DNA of 64,000 nucleotides from Isoetes taiwanensis (Eukaryota; Streptophyta; Lycopodiopsida; Isoetales; Isoetaceae), in assembly GCA_021234155.1 (NCBI GenBank), contig JAJEKV010000017.1, positions 4,188,792-4,252,791 of the forward strand. The letters run 5' to 3'. This document shows, in pieces, positions 50,338 through 62,409 of the stretch. The number at the start of each line of letters is the position of its first letter. The first letter of the stretch is position 1. The notes beneath the pieces were generated by a model that saw only the letters and a list, made by a program, of their open reading frames with translations, searched no databases and was not told where the DNA came from. A program made the position numbers and the translations under genes.

Positions 50338-51002
50338 GCATCACAAACAAGAGAGATTATGCCTTCAAGGTACAATAAAGCAGTTGTTATTCATTAGGCT
50401 CTGCGTTTTTCAAATTAATACAAGAGCTCTTATACATTACTATCTCTTATATGCCAGAATAGGTGTTGGATACACTTATAGCACACAATATTCCTGTAAG
50501 ATAATTATAAATTCTCATGGGCCCAAAAATGATCTGATTGTCTTGCATATCCCTGCTTCTTTTTCTTATGTAACAAAAATTGATTTTCAAGATGTAATGA
50601 GTAATATTCTGTTAGAACTGTGTATTACGAGCTGCTTGGAGTTTGGACAGATAATTGAGGGTTTAAAAGGCTCTATCCATTCTTTTTTCTAGAGTTTTAT
50701 AAAAGCAGGTTTGTCTAAATGAAAGGATTAAACATAAATAGGGATCCAATGGGGGGTGATAGTAAAAGATTTGTGAGAAGAGAAGATAGTGTGCCATTCA
50801 TATTGGAGTCATTCATTAGCCTCTAAACATGGTAATAAAACAATATTTTATCCTTTTGTCAACTGTTACAAACTGGGCACAAGGCTGATTATTTTTTCCT
50901 GTCTTTTATTTCATAGCTTTACCTTTGTGCTTCTATGCATAGTTTTATGCATTTGGTAAGCATTTTTCTACTGGCAAATCGTTATATCTTTAAACATCTT
51001 GA

Positions 51003-51246
51003 TTCTGACCTAATTAATAACGCCCTCAAGGCTATTTGCACATTGAGGGAAAATGGAGCCACTTACAAGAGATCTTGATTCTTCAATGTGACTACCTGGA
51101 GTAGATATCTTTCACTATGTTGGTTCTGACCTAATTAATAATGCCCTCAAGGCTATTTGCACATTGAGGGAAAATGGAGCCACTTACAAGAGATCTTGAT
51201 TCTTCAATGTGACTACCTGGAGTAGATATCTTCCACTATGTTGGTT
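51003..51246. repeat. 122-bp tandem duplication
   Basis: Two adjacent copies starting TTCTGACCTAATTAATAA, nearly identical (C/T at GCC, T/C at the TTTCAC site): a recent event. Confidence 0.92.
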
Positions 51247-52605
51247 CTTGGGGATGTAAATGATCAAAACCTTTTCATGCGGATCTTTCTTACGTAGGGA
51301 TATGGAAGACTAAAACCATATGAACATAGAAGATACCATGCTCAATTTTTATCACAATGAATGCTTCACAAAAAGAAACCATAATCAGAATCCCAAGGAC
51401 AAAGTTGAAATGGGATTCAAGAGGGCAATTTGCTTACAGTCTACATATGTCATATTGAAAGGTGTTCTGTTGTATGATAACGAGCAATCTCCATCATGGT
51501 TCCATGAGTGACCTCCAACTTTATCCTTCAAAGTGCATTCACATGCTCTCACATACATAATTCCTACATCCGCACGGCATCGAGCAAAGGCGACTACCAA
51601 CCTTAGATTCCAAAGTTTTCTTCTCCTGTAAATAGATTCTCAAGGTTCTCCTGTTCAACATTACTAAATTTGGTTGATATCGATAATAAACATCATAGTG
51701 CTCATCATGATAGCAGGGCAATATGCCAATAAAAATTTTATAACTACAAAATATGAACTTGTTTGCTGGTAAACCCAAAGCCAACATCGTCCACGTTAGC
51801 ATATCGATAGGTTGCAAACTAACTGATGATAGACCTGGTAAGCATAACACATTTACCTTAGATTATATTGCCAGAATAGAGGTAATAGCTAGTGGTCCAC
51901 ATTCAACAAGGAAACACTACATCAAGCACCCTAGTGAGATAAACCCAATGTGATGCTTAATACTATTGTTCTTTTAGGTTTCAGAGCCAGTGTCAACCTC
52001 GTTGGGAGTTTCCCAGTTTGATGCATCTTGCATGTAAGTGCTATCATGCCGTTTGCATTGTGCATTCTTACCTTTGCTTATTTTTTGGAAAATACTTGGA
52101 TGTATTTGTAAGAAAAAGAGAGAACGAAGTTGGGCATCGTAGTCAATGCTTGGTGTAAGAAACTTCTGAAACAGCAGAATTTGGCTGGGTCCACTTTTCA
52201 CTGTTTTTAGTGATCACATCCCTTGTCTTCAATATCTACAAAAGAACAACATGATGAATAAAGTCCATGTTCTAGATTTGATTAGCCACCATTATAAGTG
52301 AAGAATGTATGCATTTTATAATTATTTTGTTGGCATGTGTCTGTGTATGTAGGACATCCTGATAGCTCTTCCTTGTTCATAACATAATGCAATGCACTGC
52401 CTAACTCTCACAGGATTGCCTAAATCTCACGAGATATAGCTTTTCGGTCGAGGTGGACTGAAACAATCCTATTGCAGCTTGGTTTTAGCATCTAAATCTT
52501 ATTCCACTCAAACATTAGGAAGCAGAATGTTTGGAAAGCATTGAAGCACATGATAGTTATCATGAGCCAAAGTGTTTGAGCATATGGAAAGAGATGAGCA
52601 TAAAA

Positions 52606-52681
52606 TTTGGTAGGGTGATGGAGGAGGTACTGATATGCGTGTCTTTGGTAGGGTGATGGAGGAGGTACTGATATGCAAGTC
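52606..52681. repeat. 38-bp tandem duplication
   Basis: TTTGGTAGGGTGATGGAGGA repeats at a 38-bp period with a short difference at the 3' end. Confidence 0.88.
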
Positions 52682-53668
52682 TCATATCGCCATGCGAAAA
52701 ATGGCAAAAAACATAGATGGCAAGCCTGAGACAAGGAGGGAACATGGTGTTACACATGAAGATCAAGAGGCCAAACCATAAGAGCATAATTGGACATGTT
52801 CAAAGTGCAAAAGTTGTCTCAGTCACCACCGAATAGCCTGAATTGTTGAACATGGACACTACAACAAACCAAGAATAGAGAACATGGTTGACCTTTTTGT
52901 GCTGCAAAATATGCAGTGCTTGAGGGCTAAGCAGAATGCAAATTTCTGTTACAATGAAACCCAGAAACTGGCTTGTGATGTAGTACAGTAGCACTACTCT
53001 TAGAGCCACAACATGGTGCTCAAAATAGAGGCTGCTTCTCTAGATTCACTTGATAAGAAAGCTTAACATCTCGTGTGAGATCCTTTTGACCGTGGTCATA
53101 TATTTTTGACTAAGTATGAACAGCTTGGATTTGGCAATATATTTTATTTTTTAATGATGAGCAATGGAGCTAAGGAAGTCGAAAATATAGCCACCCAAAA
53201 TCATGAACGAGGTCAGAACCAATTCATCAAATACAGTTCGATTCTGTGCACTGGTTGAAACCAGACATGTGAGTTAATGAAGCAGCAGCAATGTTGTAGA
53301 GCGCATTGATGAAAGTGGTAGGCTTTATATTGGGCTTCCTAAATCCAATCGAACAGAAATTGTTGGTCTTCAGTCACAACAATAACAGATCTGCCACATA
53401 CTACTGTTCCTGTCTGTATCATTGCCTTGATCTTTGCAAAACCTAAACGTGCTAAGGATTTGCTCTCCAGCAGTACATTCTCACGTGTGTGCCACGTGTC
53501 AAAATGACGTGTCCAGACAGGTGTCAAGATGACGTGTAAAAATGCTTTAGAAATAGGAAATCAGCCACCCACTTCTCTTCTATCCTCTACTCACTTCGGT
53601 GGTAAAATCCTTTTATCATGTTTCCTTCTTACTTATAATTTTGCATGATTTCGTGCTCTATTTTGCAG

Positions 53669-55085
53669 ATCTGTGTCCCACGGGCCACGTCTCAATCTAA
53701 CGTGAAGCTTATCACTGCACTGGTAAGATACTTATCCTTCTTTCTCTCAGTATTCTTCCTTATTACTTTCATCAATTTTTGTTGCAGATGACAGAATCTA
53801 AGGTGCAATTTGTGACGTTTTGGCTGATCAGAGTCGCAATAGCACTTAATATGAAGCAAGCAAGCTATGAGACCATTGAATCGTCAGGTCCTAGAGTGCA
53901 GCGGCTTATTAAACCTAGCCAGATTGATCAGTCGCTTTTGCTGCATAATGGCTATCACATTTCTCCCCCTATGATCACCTTAGAGTATATAGATGAAGCT
54001 TGGCCCAAAGGGGAAGGATGTTGCTGCAAGAGCCGATGCCACATTATTTGCTTACTTCATTGAGAAAGAGGTAAGGTGAATATGTTCAGTTTTTTCATCC
54101 ATCTTGCAGGTTATCGCTGATCTGTTGAGCACATAACTCATGAAATTGAACAGTGACGACCACGAAAGAGCGGTGCAAAAATTAGCCAAATCTGTCGCTA
54201 TTATTGAGAAAGAATTGAGGAAAGGGGAAGAACACCTATACTGATATATTCAATAAAACTTAGACTTATTCAGATTTAATAGATAGCACTTCAAGGATGC
54301 CATTATAAGAATATATGTATTGTTATAATATTTATAAGTTTTAAATGTATAAGTTTATCTTTAAATTAAAAGTATAATGGTTATCAAAGAATAAAATTGC
54401 TTTCCAAACTAATTTCCACTTGAATCTATTTAGAATTAGACATTTCAAGAATATAAAATTTCAATTTTCTAAGATTTAACAAATTTAAATTTTAGTATTC
54501 ATGATAATTTCTAAAGAAATCTGCTAGTTTGATAAGCAATTTGACTTAAAACTATTATGAGAATTTCACAATCTTCAAGCTTATACACTTTTAAAAATAC
54601 TTTAAGAAAAGTTTTAGTTTGAGTTTATTATTGATTAATTTTCATTATATTTTATTTCATCAATAATAAATTATTCAATAGTTATTATTAAAATAAAAAC
54701 ATAATGAATTTCAATCGAAAATTATCTTCTTTAAATATTTTCATACAGAGTTTATCTTAGATGAGAATTTAATTCTAAATAGAGTAAAATGAATATTAGT
54801 TTAGAAAGCAATTTTATACTTTGATAACCATCATACTTTTAACCTAAAAATAAAAATAAATTACTAAAATCAATAAAGGTAATACATATAATCTTATAAT
54901 GCCACCCTTGAAACATATCTATTAGATTTGAATAAGTCCAAATTTTGTTAAATACACTATAACCCCAAAATCTGCTCAACGTGTAGTTTTTTGCTGTTGT
55001 AATTTCGGTGGAAAAAACCTTATGCTTGTTGATATTCTGCTTGCACTAGTGGCGCGATTGATTGATGAACTTATTACTTCTGATT
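53669..55085 (+). pseudogene. Glutathione S-transferase pseudogene, copy 1
   Basis: Exon blocks: 53669-53721, 53789-54072, 54111-54236, and a detached C-terminal piece at about 55002-55085. The N-domain reads ESKVQFVTFWLIRVAIALN; tau-type GSTs have a Ser-Pro-Phe/Tyr here carrying the catalytic Ser, and it is missing. GYHISPPMITLEYIDEAWP matches the glutathione-binding P...E-S/T-x-x-I-x-EYIDE-x-W block. A one-base shift then leads to DATLFAYFIEKE in another frame. The next block has a stop before ERAVQKLAKSVAIIEKELRK. The foldback element splits it after GEEHL, and FGGKNLMLVDILLALVARLI resumes beyond. GSTs conjugate glutathione in the cytosol; this copy cannot. Confidence 0.82.
54237..54966. 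repeat. AT-rich foldback element FB1 in the GST pseudogene
   Basis: About 200-bp imperfect terminal inverted repeats: the left block (54240-54440, e.g. AATGGTTATCAAAGAATAAA) is mirrored at 54765-54965 (CTTTGATAACCAT). The ends read TATACTG...AGACTTATTCAGAT and, inverted, TATAGTG...GGACTTATTCAAAT. There is no coding capacity. A short shared tail (GCTCAACGTG...GCTGTTGT) follows all copies on the right. Exact ends and target duplication are unresolved. Confidence 0.85.
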
Positions 55086-55731
55086 GTTATAATATTTATA
55101 AGTTTTAAATGTATAAGTTTATCTTTAAATTAAAAGTATAATGGTTATCAAAGAATAAAATTGCTTTCCAAACTAATTTCCACTTGAATCTATTTAGAAT
55201 TAGACATTTCAAGAATATAAAATTTCAATTTTCTAAGATTTAACAAATTTAAATTTTAGTATTCATGATAATTTCTAAAGAAATCTGCTAGTTTGATAAG
55301 CAATTTGACTTAAAACTATTATGAGAATTTCACAATCTTCAAGCTTATACACTTTTAAAAATACTTTAAGAAAAGTTTTAGTTTGAGTTTATTATTGATT
55401 AATTTTCATTATATTTTATTTCATCAATAATAAATTATTCAATAGTTATTATTAAAATAGAAACGTAATGAATTTCAATCGAAAATTATCTTCTTTAAAT
55501 ATTTTCATACAGAGTTTATCTTAGATGAGAATTTAATTCTAAATAGAGTAAAGTGAATATTAGTTTAGAAAGCAATTTTATACTTTGATAACCATCATAC
55601 TTTTAACCTAAAAATAAAAATAAATTACTAAAATCAATAAAGTTAATACATATAATCTTATAATGCCACCCTTGAAACATATCTATTAGATTTGAATAAG
55701 TCCAAATTTTGTTAAATACACTATAACTCCA
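55084..55731. repeat. Foldback element FB2, left end truncated
   Basis: Starts inside the left inverted repeat (matching 54322 of FB1) and runs to the same right end, nearly identical to FB1. It cuts the GST C-terminal piece. Confidence 0.85.
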
Positions 55732-55814
55732 AAATTTGCTCAACGTGTAGTTTTTTGCTGTTGTTTCTGTAAAAAAATCACACTTAAAGACCATGCATTA
55801 TTTTGTTCAGAAAA

Positions 55815-56002
55815 TGCTAGAAACAACACGTGGTTTTCAAGTATGGTTTTTAGATATAGAAAATTGGTGTGGTTTTTTTAAGTGTGGTTTTCAATCGAGT
55901 GTGGTTTTTAAATGTAGTTTTCACAAATACAAAACATGCAGTTTTCAATCAGGCGTGGTTTTCAAGTATAGTTTTCACAAATACAAAACATGTGGTTTTC
56001 AA
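55815..56002. repeat. GTTTTCA-rich degenerate array, first copy
   Basis: Repeats of GTGTGGTTTTCAA / TGTAGTTTTCACAAATAC at an irregular period of about 20 bp, ending where the second GST unit starts. Confidence 0.8.
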
Positions 56003-56350
56003 TCAGGCTTTATATTGGGCTTCCTAAACTCAATCCAACAGAAATTGTTGGCCTTCAGTCACAACAATAACAGATCTTCCACATACCACTGCTCCTGTCT
56101 GTATCATTGCCTTGATCTTTGCAAAACCTAAACGTGCTAAGGATTTGCTCTCCAGCAGTACATTCTCACGTGTATGCCACGTGTCAAAATGACGTGTCCA
56201 GATAGATGTCAAGATGACGTGTAAAAATGCTTTAGAAATAGGAAATCAGCCACCCACTTCTCTTCTATCCTCTACTCACTCCGGTAAAATCCTTTTATCA
56301 TGTTTCCTTCTTACTTATAATTTTGCATGATTTCGTGCTCTATTTTGCAG

Positions 56351-56940
56351 ATCTGTGTCCCACGGCTCAATCTAACGTGAAGCTTATCACTCCACTGGTA
56401 AGATACTTATCCTTCTTTCTCTCAGTATTCTTCCTTATTACTTTCATCAATTTTTGTTGCAGATGACAGAATCTAAGGTGCAATTTGTGACGTTTTGGTT
56501 GATCAGAGTCGCAATAGCACTTAATATGAAGCAAGCAAGCTATGAGACCATTGAATCGTCAGATCCTAGAGTGCAGCGGCTTATTAAACCTAGCCAGATT
56601 GATCAGTCGCTTTTGCTGCATAATGACTATCACATTTCTCCCCCTATGATCACCTTAGAGTATATAGATGAAGCTTGGCCCAAAGGGGAAGGATGTTGCT
56701 GCAAGAACCGATGCCACATTATTTGCTTACTTCATTGAGAAAGAGATAAGGTGAATATGTTCAGTTTTTTCATCCATCTTGTATGTATCGAGTATTATTT
56801 TGCCTTCTACAGGTTATCGCTGATCTCTTGAGCACATAACTCATGAAATTGAACAGTGACGGCCACGAAAGAGCGGTGCAAAAATTAACCAAATCTGTCG
56901 CTATTATTGAGAAAGAATTGAGGAAGGGGAAGAACACCTA
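56351..56940 (+). pseudogene. Glutathione S-transferase pseudogene, copy 2
   Basis: Repeats copy 1 block for block (ESKVQFVTFWLIRVAIALN, YHISPPMITLEYIDEAWP, ERAVQKL-like block). It shares the missing Ser motif, the one-base shift after the EYIDEAW block and the stop before the last helix, so these lesions predate the duplication. It has an extra 23-bp stretch in the intron before the third block. It ends at foldback element FB3, and no C-terminal FGGKN piece follows. Confidence 0.82.
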
Positions 56941-57690
56941 TAATGATATATTCAATAAAACTTAGACTTATTCAGATTTAATAGATAGCACTTCAAGGAT
57001 GCCATTATAAGAATATATGTATTATATTATAATATTTATAAGTTTTAATTGTATAAGTTTATCTTTAAATTAAAAGTATAATGGTTATCAAAGAATAAAA
57101 TTGCTTTCCAAACTCATTTCCACTTGAATCTATTTAGAATTAGACATTTCAAGAATATAAAATTTCAATTTTCTAAGATTTAACAAATTTAAAATTTAGT
57201 ATTCATGATAATTTCTAAAGAAATCTGCTAGTTTGATAAGCAATTTGACTTAAAACTATTATGAGAATTTCACAATCTTCAAGCTTATACACTTTTAAAA
57301 ATACTTTAAGAAAAGTTTTAGTTTGAGTTTATTATTGATTAATTTTCATTATATTTTATTTCATCAATAATAAATTATTCAATAGTTATTATTAAAATAG
57401 AAACGTAATAAATTTCAATCGAAAATTATCTTCTTTAAATATTTATAGAAAATAACATTTTATTCATACAGAGTTTATCTTAGATGAATTTAATTCTAAA
57501 TAGAATAAAGTGAATATTAGTTTAGAAAGCAATTTTATACTTTGATAACCATCATACTTTTAACCTAAAAATAAAAATAGATTACTAAAATCAATAAAGT
57601 TAAAAATACATATAATCTTATAATGCCACCCTTGAAACATATCTATTAGATTTGAATAAGTCCAAATTTTGTTAAATATACTATAACCCC
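56941..57690. repeat. Foldback element FB3
   Basis: Full-length relative of FB1 at the same position in the GST sequence, with a small insertion near 57440-57470. Confidence 0.85.
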
Positions 57691-57779
57691 AAAATCTGCT
57701 CAACGTTTTTGCTGTTGTTTCTGTAAAAAATAACACTTAAAGACCATGCATTGTTTTGTTCCGAAAATGTTAGAAACAA

Positions 57780-58130
57780 CACGTGGTTTTCAAGTATGGT
57801 TTTTAGATATAGAAAATTGGTGTGGTTTTTTTAAGTGTGGTTTTCAATCGAGTGTGGTTTTTAAATGTAGTTTTCATAAATACAAAACATGTGGTTTTCA
57901 ATCAGGCGTGGTTTTCAAGTATAGTTTTCACAAATAGAAAACACGTGTGCTTTTCTTAAGTGTAGTTTTCAAGGGTAAGAATTTGTTTTCTATATGTTGT
58001 TTTTTGTTTTGAAGTGTAGTTTTCATTAATAGAATATTTGTGTGGTTTCTTTAAGTGTAGTTTTCGAAGGTAAAAATTTAGTTTGATATGTTGTTTTTGG
58101 TTTTCAAGTGTAGTTTTCACAAGTAGAAAC
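57780..58130. repeat. GTTTTCA-rich degenerate array, second copy
   Basis: Longer version of the array at 55815, again following a foldback element. Units such as AAGTGTAGTTTTCA alternate with GTGTGGTTTT. Confidence 0.8.
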
Positions 58131-58466
58131 CTTGTGTGGCTTTCAAACCTAAGATTTTAGTTTCTATATGTTGTTTTTAACGCAACCAACTATTGTCCAC
58201 GTGTTATTTGATTTGAGAAAGGGGGATCTTTTTTCGTTCAATCAAGGCAATTCTGTTTTTTAAAAAGCCGTTTGGAAATTGAACGCAAACAACTCCATTC
58301 AGGCAAATAATTTCTACTAACATACAAATAAAAGAACAATGATTAGAGGCTGCTCGGGGGGTAATCCATGAAGAGACAAGCAGTATATCTCTCAAAATGC
58401 AAGACAAGCATACAATCAAACATTATGTGGATCTATGCTGACATATGTAGAAGTAAAATGCATCTT

Positions 58467-58928
58467 TTACATCATGTCTAATAACACATCCGAACCAAAA
58501 GACATTTTAGCAAATTCATCAATAATGCAAAACTGCAAGATAATGCAAGAAAAAGCTTGATAATTTATTATTTGTAAACAAAGGAAGAAACCTGCAGTTC
58601 TGTAAATAACTTGCAAAATAAAGCAAGATTTAATGCTCTTGTTCGATTTGACATTTGGAAAACCTGAAACATGCCAAAATGTATTAGAAATTTGACAATT
58701 TAAATAACAAACAAAAAAGTTATGATTCTTCACCAAAATACATGAAATCCTGTAGCCGACATCCAAAATACCTTGGTGCTTACTAAGATCAAATAAAAAA
58801 CATATTTAAGAAAGCAGATTGAAATGGCTTAAAGCTCATGTTATAATAGATTCAAAACATTTAGTTGAGAGTTACCTGGTCCTGCTGTACAAGCGTTCTT
58901 TTGACGTAGGCTGATCCTAGATAACTTC
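58467..58928 (-). CDS. Three candidate 3' exons of an unrecognised gene
   Basis: Three blocks have GT-AG borders and matching phase: 58928-58876 (SYLGSAYVKRTLVQQDQ), 58663-58592 (VFQMSNRTRALNLALFCKLF...) and 58532-58467 (CIIDEFAKMSFGSDVLLDMM, then stop). The last two introns are phase 0. The block with IIDEF recalls a Walker B, but no other ATPase motif is visible. Further up on the same strand, 59367-59279 (KHKATLAKKSNLRHGELKSG...) and about 59625-59560 (PKKAKAQTILHTDSADIALL) look like exons too, but I could not join them in phase. This may be a real gene with exons missed, or an old pseudogene. Confidence 0.35.
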
Positions 58929-58929
58929 C

Positions 58930-61064
58930 TGCAATCAATCAAAATAGAGCAGTTAACCGGCTTGTAAAAATATCAATGGGGAGAAAATGATTAACATACA
59001 AGCAGGCCTTGGGTTTACCGGAAGACTTTAGTGTAGATCACTAGGAGCTCCATAAGTTGAGCACCTTAGAGCCACCACTTCTTCACGTCACCTTTTTTAA
59101 AATCACATAGTCCATTTCTTGTTGTTTCAGCTTCATCCTATACAAATAAACCACTCCATCAGCTCAAATACGCAAAATAACAGCTCTGATCTCATGCATC
59201 ATTTTAATTTAGACATCAAGCAATAATATAACTGTTTTTTTTACTCTCCTCTCTTACTTTTTGTGAGCGGGCATTTTCTTACCTTTCCCTTCTATTCTAA
59301 AACCAGACTTCAACTCGCCATGCCTCAAATTTGATTTCTTTGCAAGCGTTGCTTTATGTTTCTGCATATCGAACAAAATGCATAAGATGCTTTGATCATA
59401 TCCAAAAAATGCATCCAGGCTTTTTCATCACAGCAGGAAAAGAAAAATCCTATTCTACCAATCCTTTAGAAATAGATCAGCTGGATATGGCATGAAACTA
59501 GCATTACAACGATTTTCATTTTGCTAGACTAACAATAGAGTACCTGCCTTGTAGAGCAATGCTATATCTGCTGAGTCTGTATGCAATATCGTTTGTGCTT
59601 TTGCCTTCTTAGGCTGCAAGGTCCAACAGAGGAACTTTTAGAGGAAATCGGAGAGTAAATCGTTCTGTAAAACCCTAGAGGAACTCGTTCTGTAAAAAAA
59701 AGCAAGCATTTTTTAAGAATAAACTGAAAAGAACAATGAGCAACTGCAACAAACCATATCTATGCGCTACGAGTCCCATGACAAAATAAAGCGCATCTAA
59801 AATCTACATGCATCGATAGCACTCAGTGTCAGCACCATGGGCAAAGACGGCCAGCGCCAGAGCCATCAAAACCAGAAGAAAACGGAAGAGAAAGAACAGA
59901 GAAACAAAAGCATACTGGAATGATCGATGACTTGGCAAAGGACAACAAATTGGGGGGAGTTTTAATTGAAAAGAAAGGGGGATTTGGAATTGAGAAATTT
60001 AAATAATATAGCGAGATATGAACACCTTTTTACAATTTCAACTCCTCGGTGTATCCTACAGCTAGTTGCCATGTAATCCAAGAATTAGGAATTGGGTACT
60101 CTTTGATTTTTTGCTAGAGTATACCGGGCGAGATTTGACATACGGCAGTAGACTATACAGGGCAAGATTTCACATACGGCAGTAGAGTTAGTGGATGTGG
60201 CAATAAATGATACCAAATGGCACTCAAATGCTAACGACACCGCTGGTCATGATTCCACACTGCTTGGCACTTCGATTTTTGTTTGAATCACTGATGTGGC
60301 ACCATACCTATGTATTTCGCGCATAGCAGACAAGGCATCACAGGCATTTCTTCATCTACTACAATCTTTTGTTTGCTTATTTTAGCAGGACACTGATAGA
60401 AATTGGAGCAAAGATATTTTGCACAACAGAACTACACTGAACTGAATTTCAATTGTTTTTTATACAGGTACATGACTTGAATAATGTTTAAACAACTTAG
60501 TTAATTATCCACAGCTGCGAAGGAACAAAGAGTAAAAGAAGCCCTTACAACATACGTTCTTGTTACAAAAATTGAAAGCATTTGCTGGTTTGCCACAACA
60601 ACAACCAGTGTTAAAAAGCAAACAATAGTCTTTGTACTCGCCGAAGGCATACATAGGCCAAACTGGATGTGCTTGAGGCAATAATGAAAAATTAGATATG
60701 ATTGCTCAAAAGCTCCTGCCAATCTGTTACAACTTGAAAGATGAACATCTGAAAAAAATGAATGAGATTACCAGACGTCAGTGTCACATCCTCACAGAAA
60801 GAGACTTGCAGGATATAATTTATATCATTATCCTTCGTTTCAATTTGCATCCTAAGACTCCATGTCAAAACGGTGATGATCTGCATTATCTACCAAGCAC
60901 GAATAGGCAAAAAGGTATTGAATTGCAATTATTCCTCAAACCTTGTAGACCACAATTAAACTAAAAGGCGACTTAAAGTTGTTGTTTCTTGTCCTTGTGT
61001 GCCATCTACTGATCATATCCATTCCATAGCTTTCTACATATACAATCATCTGTATTACTATAAG
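58930..61064. other. Mostly non-coding; possible upstream exons on the minus strand
   Basis: Besides the two exon-like blocks near 59280-59625, I see only AT-rich sequence with no family match. Confidence 0.4.
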
Positions 61065-61187
61065 GAAATGAATTGGAAAGCTGGGAACGGCATGCTGGAA
61101 TCGTCACTGGATGAGATGGAATTGGTTGCTCATACGAAAGAGGGAATTGAGAATCTTGTTCTTGAGTTGAAAAAGCAATGTCAACTG
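61065..61187 (+). CDS. Isolated exon-like block
   Basis: 41 codons with a consensus acceptor (CTATAAG) and donor (CTG|GTGTAT), phase 0 at both ends, reading like a charged helix (ESSLDEMELVAHTKEGIENL). It is not recognised and no partner exon is certain. Confidence 0.25.
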
Positions 61188-61224
61188 GTGTATCCATGCC
61201 TGCAACAGTTTGATTATGCACGGT

Positions 61225-61412
61225 GTTGTACCGTACGTAACGTACCGTATTCGTACATAAAGTGCTTTACGTACTGTACCTCATAAAGTACTTCGTCCAT
61301 TTTAAGGTACGATTTTTTTTAAGGTACGTTAAAAGTACAGAGGTACTATACCTATAATATACGTATAGTATGTATAGTACGTACAGTACGTTAAATACGT
61401 ATCGTACTTCTA
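61225..61412. repeat. GTAC-rich patch
   Basis: About 15 GTAC tetranucleotides in 190 bp, many inside longer palindromes such as ACGTACGT-like and TATACGTATA-like words, with TACG/CGTA alternation. There is no fixed period, so it is not a simple microsatellite. Confidence 0.8.
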
Positions 61413-62125
61413 ACTTGTTAAGTTAGCTTTCTAGGTAATTATTTGAACATTTTGTGTCATTATGATTGACCAACAGTAATTTTTTGTTACATGCATAACG
61501 GCAAGAGCTCATAAACAATTCTAAATTCAGCCTTCATAGCAGATATATTATATTTTAGATCTTACTCGTCAAGGTCTTTTCTTCATCTCGATGTCTCTCC
61601 ATCTGAATTTCTTTATGCAATGAAGAAAAAAATTTGCTCTTCAATGTCCTCTTCGCTTGAAGAAATAAGGAAATGACTAAAATAAAATGGAAGAGCAAAA
61701 ATTATATGACAAGTGAAACTTTTGCATACCTAAATTCACTTATATGCTGGATTTTCCGACCAGCTTTCTTCCTAGCACTGGATCAGCCTATTACAAAGCC
61801 TGTTATAAACTTATAATTGCATGCGTCTACCCGGAAGGCGTAAGTTTCTCTTCAAATCTTGGTACATTCTTGCTCTGGAGCTGTTTTGATATGGTTTTTC
61901 AAACAATATGGCGAGCTCATTGATCAGGTTGCTTCCAGGTTATTTTTGATCATATCTATCTTCTTCTTTTTTCTTTTTTTTTGAGTTTTTTGTTGATTTA
62001 GTTGCTTTGTGTCTATAGATCTCGTGGAATACTAACTAGGAGTCTAAAGGTTTTGTAGCAGCAGCAGAGTATGACTCAAATGCATTTCATACTTGCTTCT
62101 TTTCTCATGTATTTTTGTTTATTTA

Positions 62126-62400
62126 GCATGAACAGCTTAGAAAGTGCTAGAGATGTTCTAGAGCCATCCTTTGGCCTGAACATTACGCAAGAATTGGGCA
62201 TGCATGCTGTTGATGTCTTGGATGACGGTTTTTGTAATTTTGATAAGCTGATCACTGAGTTTTAAGGTCCAGAACTTGAGAACTTTGCTCAAGAAATAGA
62301 GGACAGTTCCTGATTCCATGAATAGCAGGTTTCTGATGACAAGGACGAATTTATCCCTTTGGATCTTGATCTGGTTAAGGAAGCAGAACCCCCCGTGTGA
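62126..62400 (+). pseudogene. Decayed coding-like block, family unknown
   Basis: After a good acceptor (TTTATTTAG) the frame reads MNSLESARDVLEPSFGLNIT, ELGMHAVDVLDDGF and NFDKLITEF, then stop. After it, in frame with that stop, comes GPELENFAQEIEDSS, and finally DDKDEFIPLDLDLVKEAEPP. The acidic composition and the DLDLVK ending faintly recall Ecdysoneless-type proteins, but this is a guess. Confidence 0.25.
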
Positions 62401-62409
62401 ATATGCACC

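Larger units (their letters stand above)
50340..53324. other. Gene-free interval with tandem duplications
   Basis: No supportable coding block; it contains a 122-bp and a 38-bp tandem duplication (separate entries). Confidence 0.45.
53325..57720. repeat. Tandem segmental duplication, period about 2.68 kb
   Basis: Sequence from 53325 (GGCTTTATATTGGGCTTCCT) recurs from about 56003 with few differences, covering the GST pseudogene and the start of the foldback element. The offset of the matching start codons is 2675 bp. Between the two units lie an extra partial foldback copy and GTTTTCA-rich sequence. Confidence 0.93.

Noticed and set aside
53339-53527. Minus-strand ORF repeated at 56030-56212
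   Set aside because: Duplicated because the region is a segmental duplication; it overlaps the upstream part of the GST units and matches no family.
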